Translations under genes and position numbers: made by a program
Notes under the pieces: generated by a model
What the model saw: only the letters and a program-made list of their open reading frames with translations
What the model was told of the DNA's origin: nothing
Database searches by the model: none
DNA from: Eledone cirrhosa
Lineage: Eukaryota > Mollusca > Cephalopoda > Octopoda > Eledonidae
Reading direction: 5' to 3'
Length of the DNA stretch: 64,000 bases
NCBI GenBank assembly: GCA_964016885.1
Contig: OZ024742.1
Coordinates: 124,276,615 to 124,340,614, forward strand
Shown: positions 1 to 12,199 of the stretch, piece after piece
Layout of the letters: every line of letters starts with the position of its first letter
Numbering within the stretch: the first letter of the stretch is position 1

Positions 1-220
1 TGTTTCCTCTCACGCAAGAAATTATCTTTAAAATCTACTTTGTTGGGAAATCGAATGAAAGAAGGTAAAACGATGATTTCAATAAGAATGTATCATAATT
101 TAGACGAACATGAAATTTTTACAAAATTTGGCTCTACAGATTTGATGAAAAAAGAATCATCTTTCAATAGATTTTTCAATTTCGCCTCATTTTAGATCTT
201 CCAATATTTCATTACATAAA
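1..220. other. AT-rich sequence without recognisable feature
   Basis: No credible coding frame or repeat was seen before the minisatellite begins. Confidence 0.6.
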
Positions 221-1172
221 CGTATTCCTACGTATGCCGCAATGTTATATGGACGTTATGTCTTGCTGGAGTCTCTTTCCTACGTGAATATGCAGCAATG
301 TCATATGGATGTTATATCTTGCTGAAGTCTCCTTCCTACATCAATATACAGCAATGTCATATGGATGTTATGTCTTGCTGGAGTCTCTTTCCTACATGAA
401 TATGTAGCAATGTCATATGGATGTTATATGTTGCTGGAGTCTCTTTCCTACATGAATATGTAGCAATGTCATATGGATGTTATATGTTGCTGGAGTCTCT
501 TTCCTACGTGAATATGCAGCAATCGCATATGGATGTTATGTCTTGCTGGAGTCTCTTTCCTACGTTATATGGACGTTATGTCTTGCTGGAAACTCTTTCC
601 TACGTGAATATGCAGCAATGTCATATGGACGTTATGTCTTGCTAGAATCTCTTTTCTACGTAAATATGCAGCAATGTCATATGGATGTTATGTCTTGCTA
701 GAATCTCTTTTCTACGTAAATATGCAGCAATGTCATATGGATGTTATGTCTTGCTAGAATCTCTTTCCTACATGAATATGCAGCAATGTCATATGGATGT
801 TATATGTTGCTGGAGTCTCTTTCCTACGTGAATATGCAGCAATGTTATATGGACGTTATGTGTTGCTGGAATCTCTTTCCTACGTCATATGGACATTATG
901 TCTTGCTGGAATCTCTTTCCTACGTGAATATGCAGCAATGTCATATGGATGTTATATGTTGCTGGAGTCTCTTTCCTACGTGAATATGCAGCAATGTCAT
1001 ATGGACGTTATGTCTTGCTGGAAAATCTTTCCTACGTGAATATGCAGCAATGGCATATGGATGTTATGTCTTACTGGAATCTCTTTTCTACGTGAATATG
1101 CAGCAATGTCATATGGATGTTATGTCTTGCTAGAATCTCTTTTCTACGTCATATGGACATTGTGTCTTACTG
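221..1172 (+). repeat. 56-bp minisatellite, about 17 units
   Basis: The unit reads roughly tttcctacgtgaatatgcag followed by caatgtcatatggatgttat and gtcttgctggagtctc, 56 bp in all. A shorter 40-bp variant lacks the 16-base stretch tgaatatgcagcaatg; it occurs near 560, 875 and 1145. Two pairs of neighbouring units are almost identical (about 405-515 and 640-750), which suggests local duplication by slippage or unequal exchange. The unit length is 2 modulo 3, so a reading frame passes through all three phases and produces overlapping 74-80 codon open frames with a periodic peptide. I take those frames to be by-products of the repeat, not genes. Confidence 0.93.
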
Positions 1173-3410
1173 GAGTCTCCGATAAAATTTAAGACAAATC
1201 ATTTTATTCCTTAACGAAGGTGCTCAATCATTGATTATTTCTTCGTGATGAGAATTCTTGTGATTTCAATGTTCGTGTTTTCCGGTTAGGCTGATGGTTG
1301 TGGGAGATTTATATTTAATATTATTATATGATTATAATGGTAAAATTGACACAGCCATACACAATTCTAATTGTATCTAGAATTATCAATATTTCCCAAT
1401 ACCTCTGTCATATTTTAAGTGCTTAGTTTGTTACTTATGAAATCGATAGTTCTAATCAATAGTGACACAATTATTATCAATTTATTTTAACACCTCATAT
1501 ATTGAATTGTATTTTTTTATTAATTTCTGTGGTGTGTTTCTGTTGTTTTTCCATCGTTATTGAAACTAAGTGCTTAAAGTATACATTGTAGCATCATTTC
1601 TGGTAACTTCTTTTCAGTTCGTCCTTGCCTGATGAAAATGTCATTTATTATTAAACATTAAATAGGAATTTAAATACAAGCCTGCAGCAATTACTTGATT
1701 GTGGGATCCTAATTTAATTTCTACGCCTAATTGCAAAGCATATTCTGTTCATATCTTTTTAACTAATTTTCATACAATAAAAGGTTTTTACTTTCTTCTT
1801 TTTTTTCTTATGCTTCATTATCTCTAACAGGAAAATCTCTCATATCAATAGAATTTCTCCTTTACTTTGCCGATGCTTACACTGCTGATATTAATTATTA
1901 GGAAATCCAAACGACTGCATTTATTTTAAGGTAGTCTTTCAGGTATAATGTAGTGGAATCGATTAATTTTCTGAATCCTTTCGATAGTTTATACTCTGTT
2001 AATGAGTCTCATACAATCTTGATAAGTTCTTTGCTATTTTACCTAGTTAGCAAAGCAACAGAACATTCATCATAATATTTCTATTGCAAAATGAACTGAA
2101 ATTTTATTAACTGAAAGTCACACTAAAGCGAGTTTATAATTCTATACATGATTTGCATGAATAGTAATTTTATTACAAATACAATACTTGGACTACATTG
2201 GTTTACTGTAATTTCACAATACTTTTTGTTAATCAATAGGTTAATGGAAATACATTCCTTTCTAAGCTACTATAAAATTAATTTTGTCAAATATCAGTAA
2301 TAATATTGAATCAGATGTACAAAATAAATTATAATACATTTCCGAATCACAAGATATTAGTTTACTATTATGTGGCTGGAAGTGGGAGGTGAACTGGCAT
2401 ATATTATGCAATTTCCAAACGATGGACAAAACATTCAAATGATGCTTTATTGCAGCTTGAGGTTAAGCTCCAGGACATGACTATATTCAAGAGATTACGC
2501 AAAAGCGTTTCATTTCTGACTATATTGTCTTTTTGTATATGAGGTCCTGGAGTTGACAGCAAGTGATGTTGAATTTTGCAATGTTCCTTTACATTCTGTA
2601 TTCAATCGTCACTGTTGTCATATTTAACTTTCCTCTCTAGAGAAAACATTAGATATAAATACAAATCAGTTACCAGGGTTCGTGAAAACGATAGTCCCCT
2701 TTCGACAAAACAGATGAGTGTATGGTCATGATAGATATCATTTTTTAATGAAAGGTAAATTGATGGCGCCTCAACTCCATTTCAGACTAGTAACATTGCC
2801 GTATTTGAATGTTTATCTATCATGGCGTTTCAATGAGCCGCAGAATGATTGGTGGTACTCATCTCCTCTCCAAGCATCAGGTCTCTGACATAGTTTAGCC
2901 TGCCAGCAGAAGCAGTTTCCGAGGTGCGACTGAAAACCTTTGCAAAGTCAATAGTGAGTGTTACGTCAGGTGAGAACAAAGGTACCCTTCTATCCCCAAT
3001 GAGGCCGCTGCCAGACACCAACGTATTTTTTCTACCTGAAAACAATTCCTTGTGGGAAAACATTCTTCAGGGCTCAGTCGAGGCAGACAAACGAATAACT
3101 GGTTCAACATGAAAGTCTGCACTAGTCACAACACTGAGACCCTTTTACGCTTAATGGAGAATATAGACCAGTGACGGCTGACTACATAAGCGTCTAGAGT
3201 GACACCGCGACAACTGGCTGCACCAGGTTCGGAAACATGATTGGTGATAATGAATATAGCCATATACAAATGTTTGAAGGGCCGTGGTTACTCAGTATCA
3301 TGATTTGGTCCAGTGGCAATTTCTCATATATATAGTATCAATTATGATAACACATGCACAATAACGTTACAATCTATTTCCGTCCGATACAATCATGCTT
3401 TGCGTGCATG
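1173..3410. other. AT-rich stretch without gene
   Basis: No protein I recognise in any frame. A less AT-rich block at about 2755-3260 has overlapping open frames of 62 and 77 codons on opposite strands (2924-3112 plus, 2830-3063 minus). It may be the remnant of an unidentified interspersed repeat. A weak dyad ctccaggac / gtcctggag lies at about 2468 and 2545. Confidence 0.5.
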
Positions 3411-3424
3411 CATGCTCTGGTAGC

Positions 3425-3637
3425 TCATGTTGGAGGCGTTGGAGCACCGTATTGAAAAAAAAAGATATAGAGGAAGAATCGACCCAGTACTTGACTGGTA
3501 TATTTTATTCGACCTCGAAACGATGACATGCAAAATTGAGCTCGGGGTGATTTGATTTCACAGAGCAGAGAGCCGAAACAAATACCACAGAACATTCTAT
3601 CTGATATTCTAACGACTGCCAATTCGTCACCTAATGT
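3425..3637 (-). repeat. Cephalopod tRNA-derived SINE, degenerate
   Basis: Read on the minus strand it has the order seen in other copies here: tgacgaattggcagtcgtta (tRNA-like head), a B-box-like region, the body with gaggtcgaataaaatatacc (consensus ggggtcgataaaataaagtacc), then actgggtcgattc. It is quite diverged from the 61 kb copies. Confidence 0.75.
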
Positions 3638-4370
3638 CAGATTTTACATGTCAGCAAATGAAATTGTATGTAATCACTCGAGAATGATTGAAATGTTCCC
3701 AACATTTCATAACAACTGCTTAATAAAGAATTATGTACTAGATGAATTTGAAAGTACGAATGTAACTAAGAGATACGTTTTGGTCTCTCACAAAGATTCC
3801 ACTGCTATACTTAAACGGACATGAAGATCCGGTATTTATCACTAAATCATTAATTAATTTTCTACGCCAAAATAATAACATCGTATCAGAGAGTTAGTCT
3901 CTCCTCGGGGGATCAATTTGAAATAGTAGCCAATTTTCCCTCACACTGTCTTATATGTTTGCGTATAGAGATTACTATCCCTAATATTCAAGAAGTTGAT
4001 ATAATCAGTGATGGAATGCATCTGAGAAAATGTATACACGATCGGTGATGACATGTGGTTAGACATGAAACAGCAGTAAAGAATTGTTCAATGTGGTGTC
4101 TGCTTTTCGATCACACATCTTATCACTGAACATCACTTTTGAGGATGCTCTTGTTGTTTTCTCCCAGGCTAACTCTAATCAGGTTTAGGAATAAAGGCTC
4201 TCACCTGTAACAATTTCATTCTCTGTTTATATATTGTTTTATCAAACTAAATGAACCTCCTCTGACTGTGATTTGACTGCAAACTGCTATAAATACGGGA
4301 ACAATAGACTGTATAGAAGTAAATTCGCTGATTTGTGCCAGCATTGTACGAGAAAAGGAAAGTATGTAAG
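3638..4370. other. AT-rich stretch without gene
   Basis: No recognisable repeat or coding frame. Short open frames look random. Confidence 0.5.
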
Positions 4371-4374
4371 TATG

Positions 4375-4680
4375 GACCTGTATCTTCTGATGGAGTGGAG
4401 TCGTAGGCGCGCCATAATGACATACGGCGTTTTGGGGGCATTTTAAAACCTGGCGAAGCTCATCTTCTCTCAAGTTCTGTTCTAGGCAGTTTATTCCATG
4501 GAAAGAAAGAGAGTAGGATAATGGAATTAAAAAAGAGATATAGTGGAGCATTTGCCCCCAGTAGTAGACTAGTACATTTGTATAGAGGAATGACTATGTT
4601 GACCTGAACCAGATCTGAACACCGAGAGTAGAGGACAAGAATGAATACTGAAAATCATGTTATCTGACGCATCATAAGAG
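4375..4680 (-). repeat. Degenerate SINE with extended 3' tail (copy 1 of 3)
   Basis: The segment gacatacggcgttt...gggcatttt...cctggcgaagctcatcttct, followed upward by a worn SINE body ending tctgaacaccgagagtagag and ttatctgacgcat, matches the copies at about 43.34-43.69 kb and 54.29-54.61 kb. On the minus strand the SINE head comes first and the shared tail follows it. Confidence 0.65.
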
Positions 4681-5190
4681 AAATAAAATTATTTTAATTT
4701 CGCTATTAAATATGACCACTTATATGAGGTTAACGCGTTGAGGACATTGGTAAACCAAACACCATTTCGAAAATAATATATTACCACAGTTCTTATAACC
4801 ATCCACGCTTTCTAATAATAGCGAGTAGTACACTAACTGAAAACAAAGTCTCTGAACGTCAAAATGGGTCAGCCACATATTGATGGAGACAATATCACTT
4901 GGGCATTTACGTATTTATTTGTATGTACATTATCTAACTTGTTTGGTTGAAATATCTTATTAACATTAAAACAATTTACGCCGGCAATATATTAATTCTG
5001 TCATTACATTGGAAACACACGAAGCATCCTGGAAATATTACATTTTCTAAATTAACATATGTTGATTCGAAGTTATTTCTTTATACTTATTAATCGAAGA
5101 TATAAACTGTCCATAGAATAGCTGATTATCGGATAAATTTCAGAATATTTACGTATCATCCGTTATATTGGAAACTGTATTCATTATTAT
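4681..5190. other. AT-rich stretch without gene
   Basis: Nothing recognisable in either strand. Confidence 0.5.
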
Positions 5191-5430
5191 ATATCAAACA
5201 CGGGCCGGTGGATTGGCAGTATCGGTAGAGGGTCGAACATCCTGCTTTGGAGCATAGAGTAACGGCCCTTTATGATCTGAGTTCAATTCCCGCCGAGGTT
5301 AACTTTGCCTTTCATCCTAACGGGGTCGATAAAATAAAGTACCTAGTGACGCACTGGGGTCGATTTAATAGACTTTCCCCTCTCCCTAAAATCGCTGGCC
5401 TGGTGCATATATAGAAACCAGTATTAATAT
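5191..5430 (+). repeat. SINE, unit 1 of a tandem tetramer
   Basis: Best preserved unit. The head reads gccggtggattggcagtatc, then ggtagagggtcg (A-box-like), then tgagttcaattcccgccgag (B box), then tttgcctttcatcctaacgg and ggtcgataaaataaagtacc, then the tail tagaaaccagtattaat. It joins directly to the next unit. Confidence 0.9.
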
Positions 5431-5661
5431 ATCAAACAAGGGCGGAACATTGGCAGTATAGGTAGAGCATCGGACAAGATACTTCTTGGAATAGAGTAAC
5501 ATTCCTTTTCGTTCTAAGTCCCTATCGCTGTGAGGTATAGTTTTGCCTTTCGCCCTCACGGAGTCAATAGAATATGGTACCAGTAATGCACTGGGATAGA
5601 CTTTATCGACTAACCCCTTCCCCCATATCACTGCCTACATCGGAAACAACCATTATTATAT
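5431..5661 (+). repeat. SINE, unit 2 of a tandem tetramer
   Basis: Starts atcaaacaagggcggaacat and contains tttgcctttcgccctcacgg plus gtaatgcactggg. It is more diverged than unit 1 and ends in attattatat, where unit 3 begins. Confidence 0.85.
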
Positions 5662-5894
5662 ATCAAACTATGGGCGCTTGTTTGGCAGTATCGTTAGAGC
5701 AGCCAACAAGGTGCTTCGCGTCAAAGAGTTAACTCTTTTCACGCTATTCCAAATCCCACCAAGGTTAGCTTTTGCCTGTCATCATTGCGGGGTCGATAAC
5801 ATAGAACATCAGAAATGCACTGGTGCCGATTTAATTGAAATTTCCATCCGCCAACATTGTTAGCCTTGTGCCAAAATCAGAAACTATTACTGTA
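5662..5894 (+). repeat. SINE, unit 3 of a tandem tetramer
   Basis: Starts atcaaactatgggcgcttg and contains tttgcctgtcatcattgcgg, ggtcgataacatag and aatgcactggtgccgattt. It ends aaactattactgtat. Confidence 0.83.
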
Positions 5895-6120
5895 TATCAA
5901 ACGAGGTTAGCGTAGACGTGACGATACAGCGTCCAACACAAGCTTCTGCAGTATTAAGTGATATCTTGCTATGTTCTGAGTTCGCATGAAGGAGATCTTT
6001 GACATTTATCCTTCCTGGTTCGATAAAATAAAGTAACATTTTCCGTATAAATTCGATAAATCGATTTTTCTGTTACCGATATTTCTTGGGTTGTGCCGAC
6101 ATTAGAAAGAATTATTCTTT
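5895..6120 (+). repeat. SINE, unit 4 of a tandem tetramer, most degraded
   Basis: Starts atcaaacgaggttagcgta; ttgacatttatccttcctgg and ttcgataaaataaagtaaca still show the SINE body, and ttgtgccgacattagaaaga shows the tail. Confidence 0.78.
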
Positions 6121-7690
6121 GACAAATCTACATGGATATTGAAAGTCTCTTTTTCAAAGGTAATTTAAAGAGAACAGGCGTATGAACATTATAGACACTC
6201 TTAGTATTTTTAAAGTACTTACTAATAATAGACATTGACATAACAGCTGAAACACATTTACGTAATCGTCGATTTACTAGAATTGGGAGCGCTGAATCCC
6301 TCAAATCACACCTTAAGCTACTCTTTATAGTTTTATATGACATGGATCTGTAGATAAAATAGCCATTGAAACGCATTGAATGATATGGGCGCATGTTATG
6401 ATAGCTGGTTGGCTTTGATAAAAATTCAGCTCAGGTAACAGTAAAAACCACACTTTCATTGTTAATATCGTAGTTACAAAATACTAATCTGTAGAAATAG
6501 AAAGACATTTTTAGAATGTCAAGCATAGTTGACTGTCCGCAAAACAAGACATAAACTAGTTCTACATTAGTAGTACACCATTATATTCTATGTGCATTCC
6601 ACTATGTTATGGACGATAATTTCTCTTGCGAACTTACAAGCCATAACCCAACTGGATTTCCATCTAAATAACGCTGCGACTGCAGTTAACAGAAGTTTAT
6701 TTCGTTAAACAGTAAACTACATATAAGGTAGGTTACACCAATAATTAACTCAAATGTATTAACATTATAGAATGCATGTATAATGCATGAACATAGAAAG
6801 ATTTACATATAAACTATCCATTTACGTAAATTCAAATAATTACAGAATATCTTTCCCTGTTCAATTATAATTCCTTTCGTAATGTAACTTCAATATATAC
6901 CAAACATAACTAATGTCATTCATTAAAATTAATTCTAGTTTAAATCCAGTTCGATTATTCTACACAGGTGACGCATAACACAATCTATGATGTACATGGC
7001 GTATGAGACACCGTTGTGCTATCACCACCCACTTCCATATTCTTTGGAATGATAACTAAATAAAAGTATATACCTAAAGAATTTTCCCGGAGAGAATGTT
7101 GATGTCTATCTTTTCAATGAATTTTATATCCTGAAGCAAATATTTCAATCACCCTGCATATTGAGAATCTTGCATTCCTCTTTAGAGTGACAAACAAATT
7201 TCAGATGTCAAAATGTGTTAGGCGTTTCTGCAGCTTATCTAACAATCCCAAGGAAATACTGACAAGTAGGAGGTGGCACAATTTCAACACACATCCAAAT
7301 GATAGACCATATCTTTAAACGAATACCCTACACACTAGCCCAACTCGACTTCTGCTACACAGACGTGCCGATCCTTCACTGCTTATTTTCCAAGATTACT
7401 ACCATGGCCTATGCCTCTTGTAACAAATAGGATTGTTCATCCCCACTTAATTTCATATGTCGCATTCATATCTCTACACTTTCTCACATATCGCTCAATT
7501 CAGTCTGTAGTAAAACTACCCCCCCCCCCCCCCCACACACACACACAAAAGAAACACTCCCTATATCTACACGTTGCCTCTGAATTTGTTACCCATCTTT
7601 GCCCTCCCTACATCAGAATCAATGCTAAATTCAAAGACAATCTATTTTCTTAGGAAAGTGCATTGAATGCATAACAAACAGCCAAGATTT
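6121..7690. other. AT-rich stretch without gene
   Basis: No credible coding frame. Contains a poly-C then (CA)n tract at about 7519-7547. Confidence 0.55.
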
Positions 7691-7693
7691 AAT

Positions 7694-8035
7694 TCAAACC
7701 TGCGCTCTGCTGTCTGTAATGCAGGGGAGAGGAAGATTGCTAAATACCGGTGCCTGACCAACTGCTTCCTCTTTGTACCGGTCACCGTCGAGACATATGT
7801 TCTCATTGCTCTCCGCGCTGCTTCTTTCCTCCGTTAGGTAGGGTGGCTGTTGCATCGGGTGTCTCTGACCATTCACCACGGTAATTCTTTTTCTGTTTTA
7901 GTCCGCTGAGCTCAGATGAAACATTGTTCGGACTGGTGTGTGATGTCTGTCGCCCCTTTCTCTTTCTTTCGTTGCTTGTTCCCTTTAATAGTTTGTCTTG
8001 CTTTGGTATAAACAACTTTTTAAATTTGTATTATT
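7694..8035 (-). other. Less AT-rich segment with lysine-rich open frame, unidentified
   Basis: On the minus strand an open frame of about 75 codons runs from about 8030 to 7803 and encodes a Lys/Arg/Ser-rich peptide (for example KRKGRQTSHTSPNN and KKNYRGEWSE), with no hydrophobic core. A second frame continues lower down. I do not recognise it. It could be an eroded transposon ORF or a disordered part of a host exon; no splice sites or longer frame support the latter. Confidence 0.25.
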
Positions 8036-10510
8036 ATTTGAGAAAGAAGAACATTTTATTTATATAATAGTCGAGGTTAATCACGTTTTGATTTATTACT
8101 ACTTGTATGCTCATGAAATAATTAGATGGAACTAAAGTGTTATGCCTTACTAACATTCTACGGACATTTAAATTGATTAAATACATATACAAATGAATGA
8201 ATAAATAAATAGATGAATAAATGTTTTTGATATGCTGAGAAACAGTTTAAATGTAAGCATCTATTATACAATTTGATAGGTTTAATTTTTAGTGTTTTCG
8301 GTATATAATGTTTTAAAGAATATTGAGAAACACATTTTCTAAGTTGTTTTATTTGCATTATATCTAACAGGAATTGTGACCCGTAGAGAGTTAGCAATTG
8401 GATAGACTAACGGAAACATTGTTTCCTTGGTCGTATCTCACTATTTACACCTCAATCGATAAGCTAATGAGGCGTGGGATCTTGTCGATTCGGATCAATA
8501 TTTGTATTGTTCTAATACGCCATTGTACGCTCCAATAAAATTAGATAAAATCATAAAGCATTTAATATATTTTCCTATTAGATTTGGAAGAGAGATTATA
8601 CACTTGTAACAGATTATACGGTACATTTATAGTAAAGGTACATTGATATCAGCTTAAATGAGCATCTTGGATTTAATAATGTCATTTTAGAAATTAGTCA
8701 CTCATAACACATGATTGTATAAGTAATCTAACAATAATTGCATGTCATTAGAATTAGGTAAATTTGTTGTATTGTTTTATATGAAAGCTTGTATACTTTT
8801 ATATTATAGAAGTGTAGTTGTATATGCACGAAAACAAGTTAATAGACTTACCGCTGTAAATACAACACAGATTTAGGACTTATATATATTATAATTATAC
8901 AAATGTGTCATTGATAAAAGTACTTTATGGTTAGTCTGGAATACTATTTATAGAAACACGTCACTTTAGATATTACCTAGCTTTAAATATACAGTATGTA
9001 TTTAAAGTGACATATTCCTGCATGATAAAGTCAGAATTCAATAGATCGTGTTTGTACAAGCAAATCTGAAATAAGCTGCTTGAATGGCTGAGGAAGCACA
9101 AGAGGCGTCATAATGAGTATGTGTCTTATCGATACTAGGAATATTCAAATACAGTGATAAATGTTATCAGTTTCACCATATTCTTTATATACAAGTAGTC
9201 TTGCTTTGATTACTGATCAATTCTAAGTCCTTCACTATTGGCAGTTCTAGTGGCGTACACTAAGAAAAGATAAATTAAACAATATAGACATCCGTGCATA
9301 AATATTTACTGGATTACGACACTTTAAAGAATTGCAAAATATTTACAATTTTAATATTGTAATGCATGCAGCTGTAATATACAATCTGACATAAAATAGA
9401 TACAATTTTGAGAAAATAAAACGATATGGAATTCCAAATATAAGAAATATATTACTGAAATTAACAAATGTATTTTATAATATTATCAGGAAAATAACAC
9501 TGAGTTAATACCGAATAAACTTTAAACCAAGTTATGAATTTCGAATATGCTTGCAAGAAAACGTGTATGTCAAAGACAAATGAATATTTGTTCAACAAAA
9601 TTGATGTCCCATAATAATACTGCATAAACATTCAACGATATTCAAATAATTGTTGCCTGCGTTAAACATTACCGTTTTATATACGTACAGATGTTTCCAT
9701 TTCAACAGCAATATGTAATGTGATAATGACTGGAAATGTATGAATTAAACTTCAGGATAACTTTATTATGTTAAATGCTTCTCGTTACTTAAATAGACAA
9801 TTCTTTACAATTGAAGAAATCATAAATTGACGGTTTTGATGTCCATGGTATTTTCGTCCGGAATAAAATATTTTACTTCCAAATAGACATAAAGTCTCTA
9901 TTGCCTTCTTACTTGTATGGTTGTCTCTCTATTGCAACTCTCTCCTATCAGAATGATATATTATTTCATTCCATTTTGTTTTGTAGAGAATCTATTAACA
10001 ATTGTGTTTACAAAAACATATGATTAATCTAACACTTGCGTCAATAGAAAACGTTATATATCAATTTAAGTTTAAATGCATGCTTCATATATAATCAAAA
10101 CAAATAATATTTAAAAACTATGAACATACTTCAAATTTATAAATTGGAGATAATTGACAAATTTAGTCGCTATGATAGAACAAAAGTAGATCCACATAAA
10201 ATACAGATACTTATAATTCCTGTAATTAGAATTTGAGATAATACCAGGGTTGTGTACTCACAAAAGAAAGGAACAATCAACACACTATGCAAGTTGAGAT
10301 TATTTTATACATTAACACCCAGCAGCGTGGGCGTAAATGTACACATTTCCTTCAATAGGTTTTTAAATATTAAAAAGTATCTCTAAAAAAATGTCAACGT
10401 TTCACTCAAACGAAGCCGTTTGATTAAACATAAGTGAATCTCGTAATAAAATATTCTCAACTCTTCCATTATGTGTTATTTACACTTCTCTTTAGATTCT
10501 TTAGTACCCA
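8036..10510. other. Long AT-rich stretch without gene
   Basis: About 2.5 kb with frequent stops in all frames and no SINE signature, PLE terminus or microsatellite of note. Confidence 0.6.
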
Positions 10511-10514
10511 TTTA

Positions 10515-10528
10515 TATGTATATATATA

Positions 10529-10594
<66 letters not shown>
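10515..10594. repeat. (TA)n microsatellite
   Basis: About 80 bp of alternating TA, directly touching the outer end of the fold-back repeat that follows. Confidence 0.97.
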
Positions 10595-10595
<1 letters not shown>

Positions 10596-10597
10596 CT

Positions 10598-11224
10598 TAA
10601 AATGCAGTGGGAATACGAAGAAAGCAAGAACGTGGCGGGGTTTCCTCATCAGTTGTCTGCTGGGAGTCTCGGATATTTCTACGCTTTAAAGACAAAATAT
10701 TTCACCCCAGGGCGTCAATAACTGGATAAGTTATTGGGGAAACGGAGGAGGGATGGAAGGAAAGCAAAAGTGAAGAAAAGAGAAAACAGTAAAAAAACAG
10801 CGAGCAGAAAAAACAAATAAACCGAGCAATCTGCGAGCAACTTAAGGTAAGCAAATCGAAGACAACTCGATAATAGGACTTACCTTCAAGATTTAGTGGT
10901 CGAGAGAAAAAAGACACACGTCTGATCGCCGCAGGTTTAAGTGAGAAGAGAACTGGGTCTTGGATTTCCTTACCTTAAGTTGCTCGCACATTGTTCGGTC
11001 TGTTGTTTCTTTTCGCTGTTTTTTTTACTATTTTCTCTTTTATTCCCTTTTGCTTTCCTTCCCTCCCTCCCTCCTCCGTTTTCCAAATAACCTATCCAGT
11101 TATTGACGCCCTGGAGTGAGAAATATTGTCTTTAAAGCGTAGAAATATCCGAGACCCCAGCAGACAACTGATGAGCCCCCCCCCCCCCCTGCGTCCTTGT
11201 TTCCTTCGCATTCCCACTGCATTG
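10598..11224. repeat. Fold-back repeat, arms about 250 bp
   Basis: The left arm (about 10598-10850) and right arm (about 10970-11224) are reverse complements centred near 10910. Examples are aatgcagtgggaatacgaag against its complement at 11205-11224, gtctcggatatttctacgct against 11136-11155, and gcgagcaacttaaggtaa against 10969-10987. The spacer is about 120 bp. There are length differences in the A-, G- and C-rich parts. (TA)n lies outside both ends. No coding frame is present; it is a non-autonomous hairpin element or the inverted end of a PLE-type element. Confidence 0.85.
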
Positions 11225-11254
11225 TTGCTTAAATACCAACTACACAGCCATTTC

Positions 11255-11490
<236 letters not shown>

Positions 11491-11668
11491 ATATATATGT
11501 GCGTGTGTGTGTGTGTGTGTGTAATGTTTAGTATGGAACTGGCTTCTACATGACTAGAACTGTTCATTCTAAGGAAATCAACAGGAAAGCCAATTTCTAT
11601 ATTAAACATTATATACTTTACTATGTACTGAGTAACTTACTGCGCTTATCCCCGATTGAACCTGGGAT

Positions 11669-11707
11669 ACACACACACACATACACACACTCACATACAC
11701 ACACACA

Positions 11708-11759
<52 letters not shown>

Positions 11760-11781
11760 TATATATCTGTCTATCTATCTA
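11669..11781. repeat. (CA)n microsatellite with short TATC tail
   Basis: About 85 bp of CA with a few interruptions, then tatatctgtctatctatcta. Confidence 0.95.
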
Positions 11782-12165
11782 AGGCAGGTAAAATTCCCGA
11801 GATCCATGGACGAGTTCTCTCCAGCGGTCTCTGTCCCTCATTATCGCTGCCATGTCCTGCGTCTCCAACAGACCAGTGTCTGTCCTTAGGGCATCAACAT
11901 ACGCTAGCCTTGGTCTTCCTCTTCTAGTGTGTCCATGTAGGGGCTCTCACATGAGTACTGAGTGCAATGTCAACTCTGGATGTCGGTGAGCATGTCCAGC
12001 TAACCTCAGTCTCCTCTGTGTCACTTTTGAGCTGACTTTTGGGATGCTCCCATAGAGCTCTGAGTTTTTCATCCTCAGTTTATACTGATTAATGTTCAGA
12101 GCCATGCTCAGCATTCTCGTGTAGCACCCATCCACCAACTGAATGAGTTTCTTGGTCAGTGTCCA
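11782..12165 (-). pseudogene. LINE reverse transcriptase, C-terminal remnant
   Basis: The minus strand translates to DGCYTRMLSMALNINQYKLR, then ELYGSIPKVSSKVTQRRLRL and AGHAHRHPEL. This is the part downstream of the RT palm in a common metazoan LINE, where the family reads roughly 'DGCYTR(L/M)LR.ALN', 'ELYG..PKV...RRLRFAGH'. The rest of the frame down to about 11782 is interrupted by stops and a frameshift. Only the C-terminal portion is present, so it is 5'-truncated, as is usual for LINE insertions. Clade (RTE, CR1 or L2) cannot be fixed by eye. A GATA microsatellite lies just above it. Confidence 0.75.
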
Positions 12166-12192
12166 AATATAGATAGATAGATAGATAGATAG
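12166..12192. repeat. (GATA)n microsatellite
   Basis: Six or so gata units separating two LINE remnants. Confidence 0.9.
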
Positions 12193-12199
12193 GAAAGTT

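Noticed and set aside
421..1039. Periodic 74-80 codon frames in the minisatellite
   Set aside because: They follow from unit length and lack of stops; no start context or homology.
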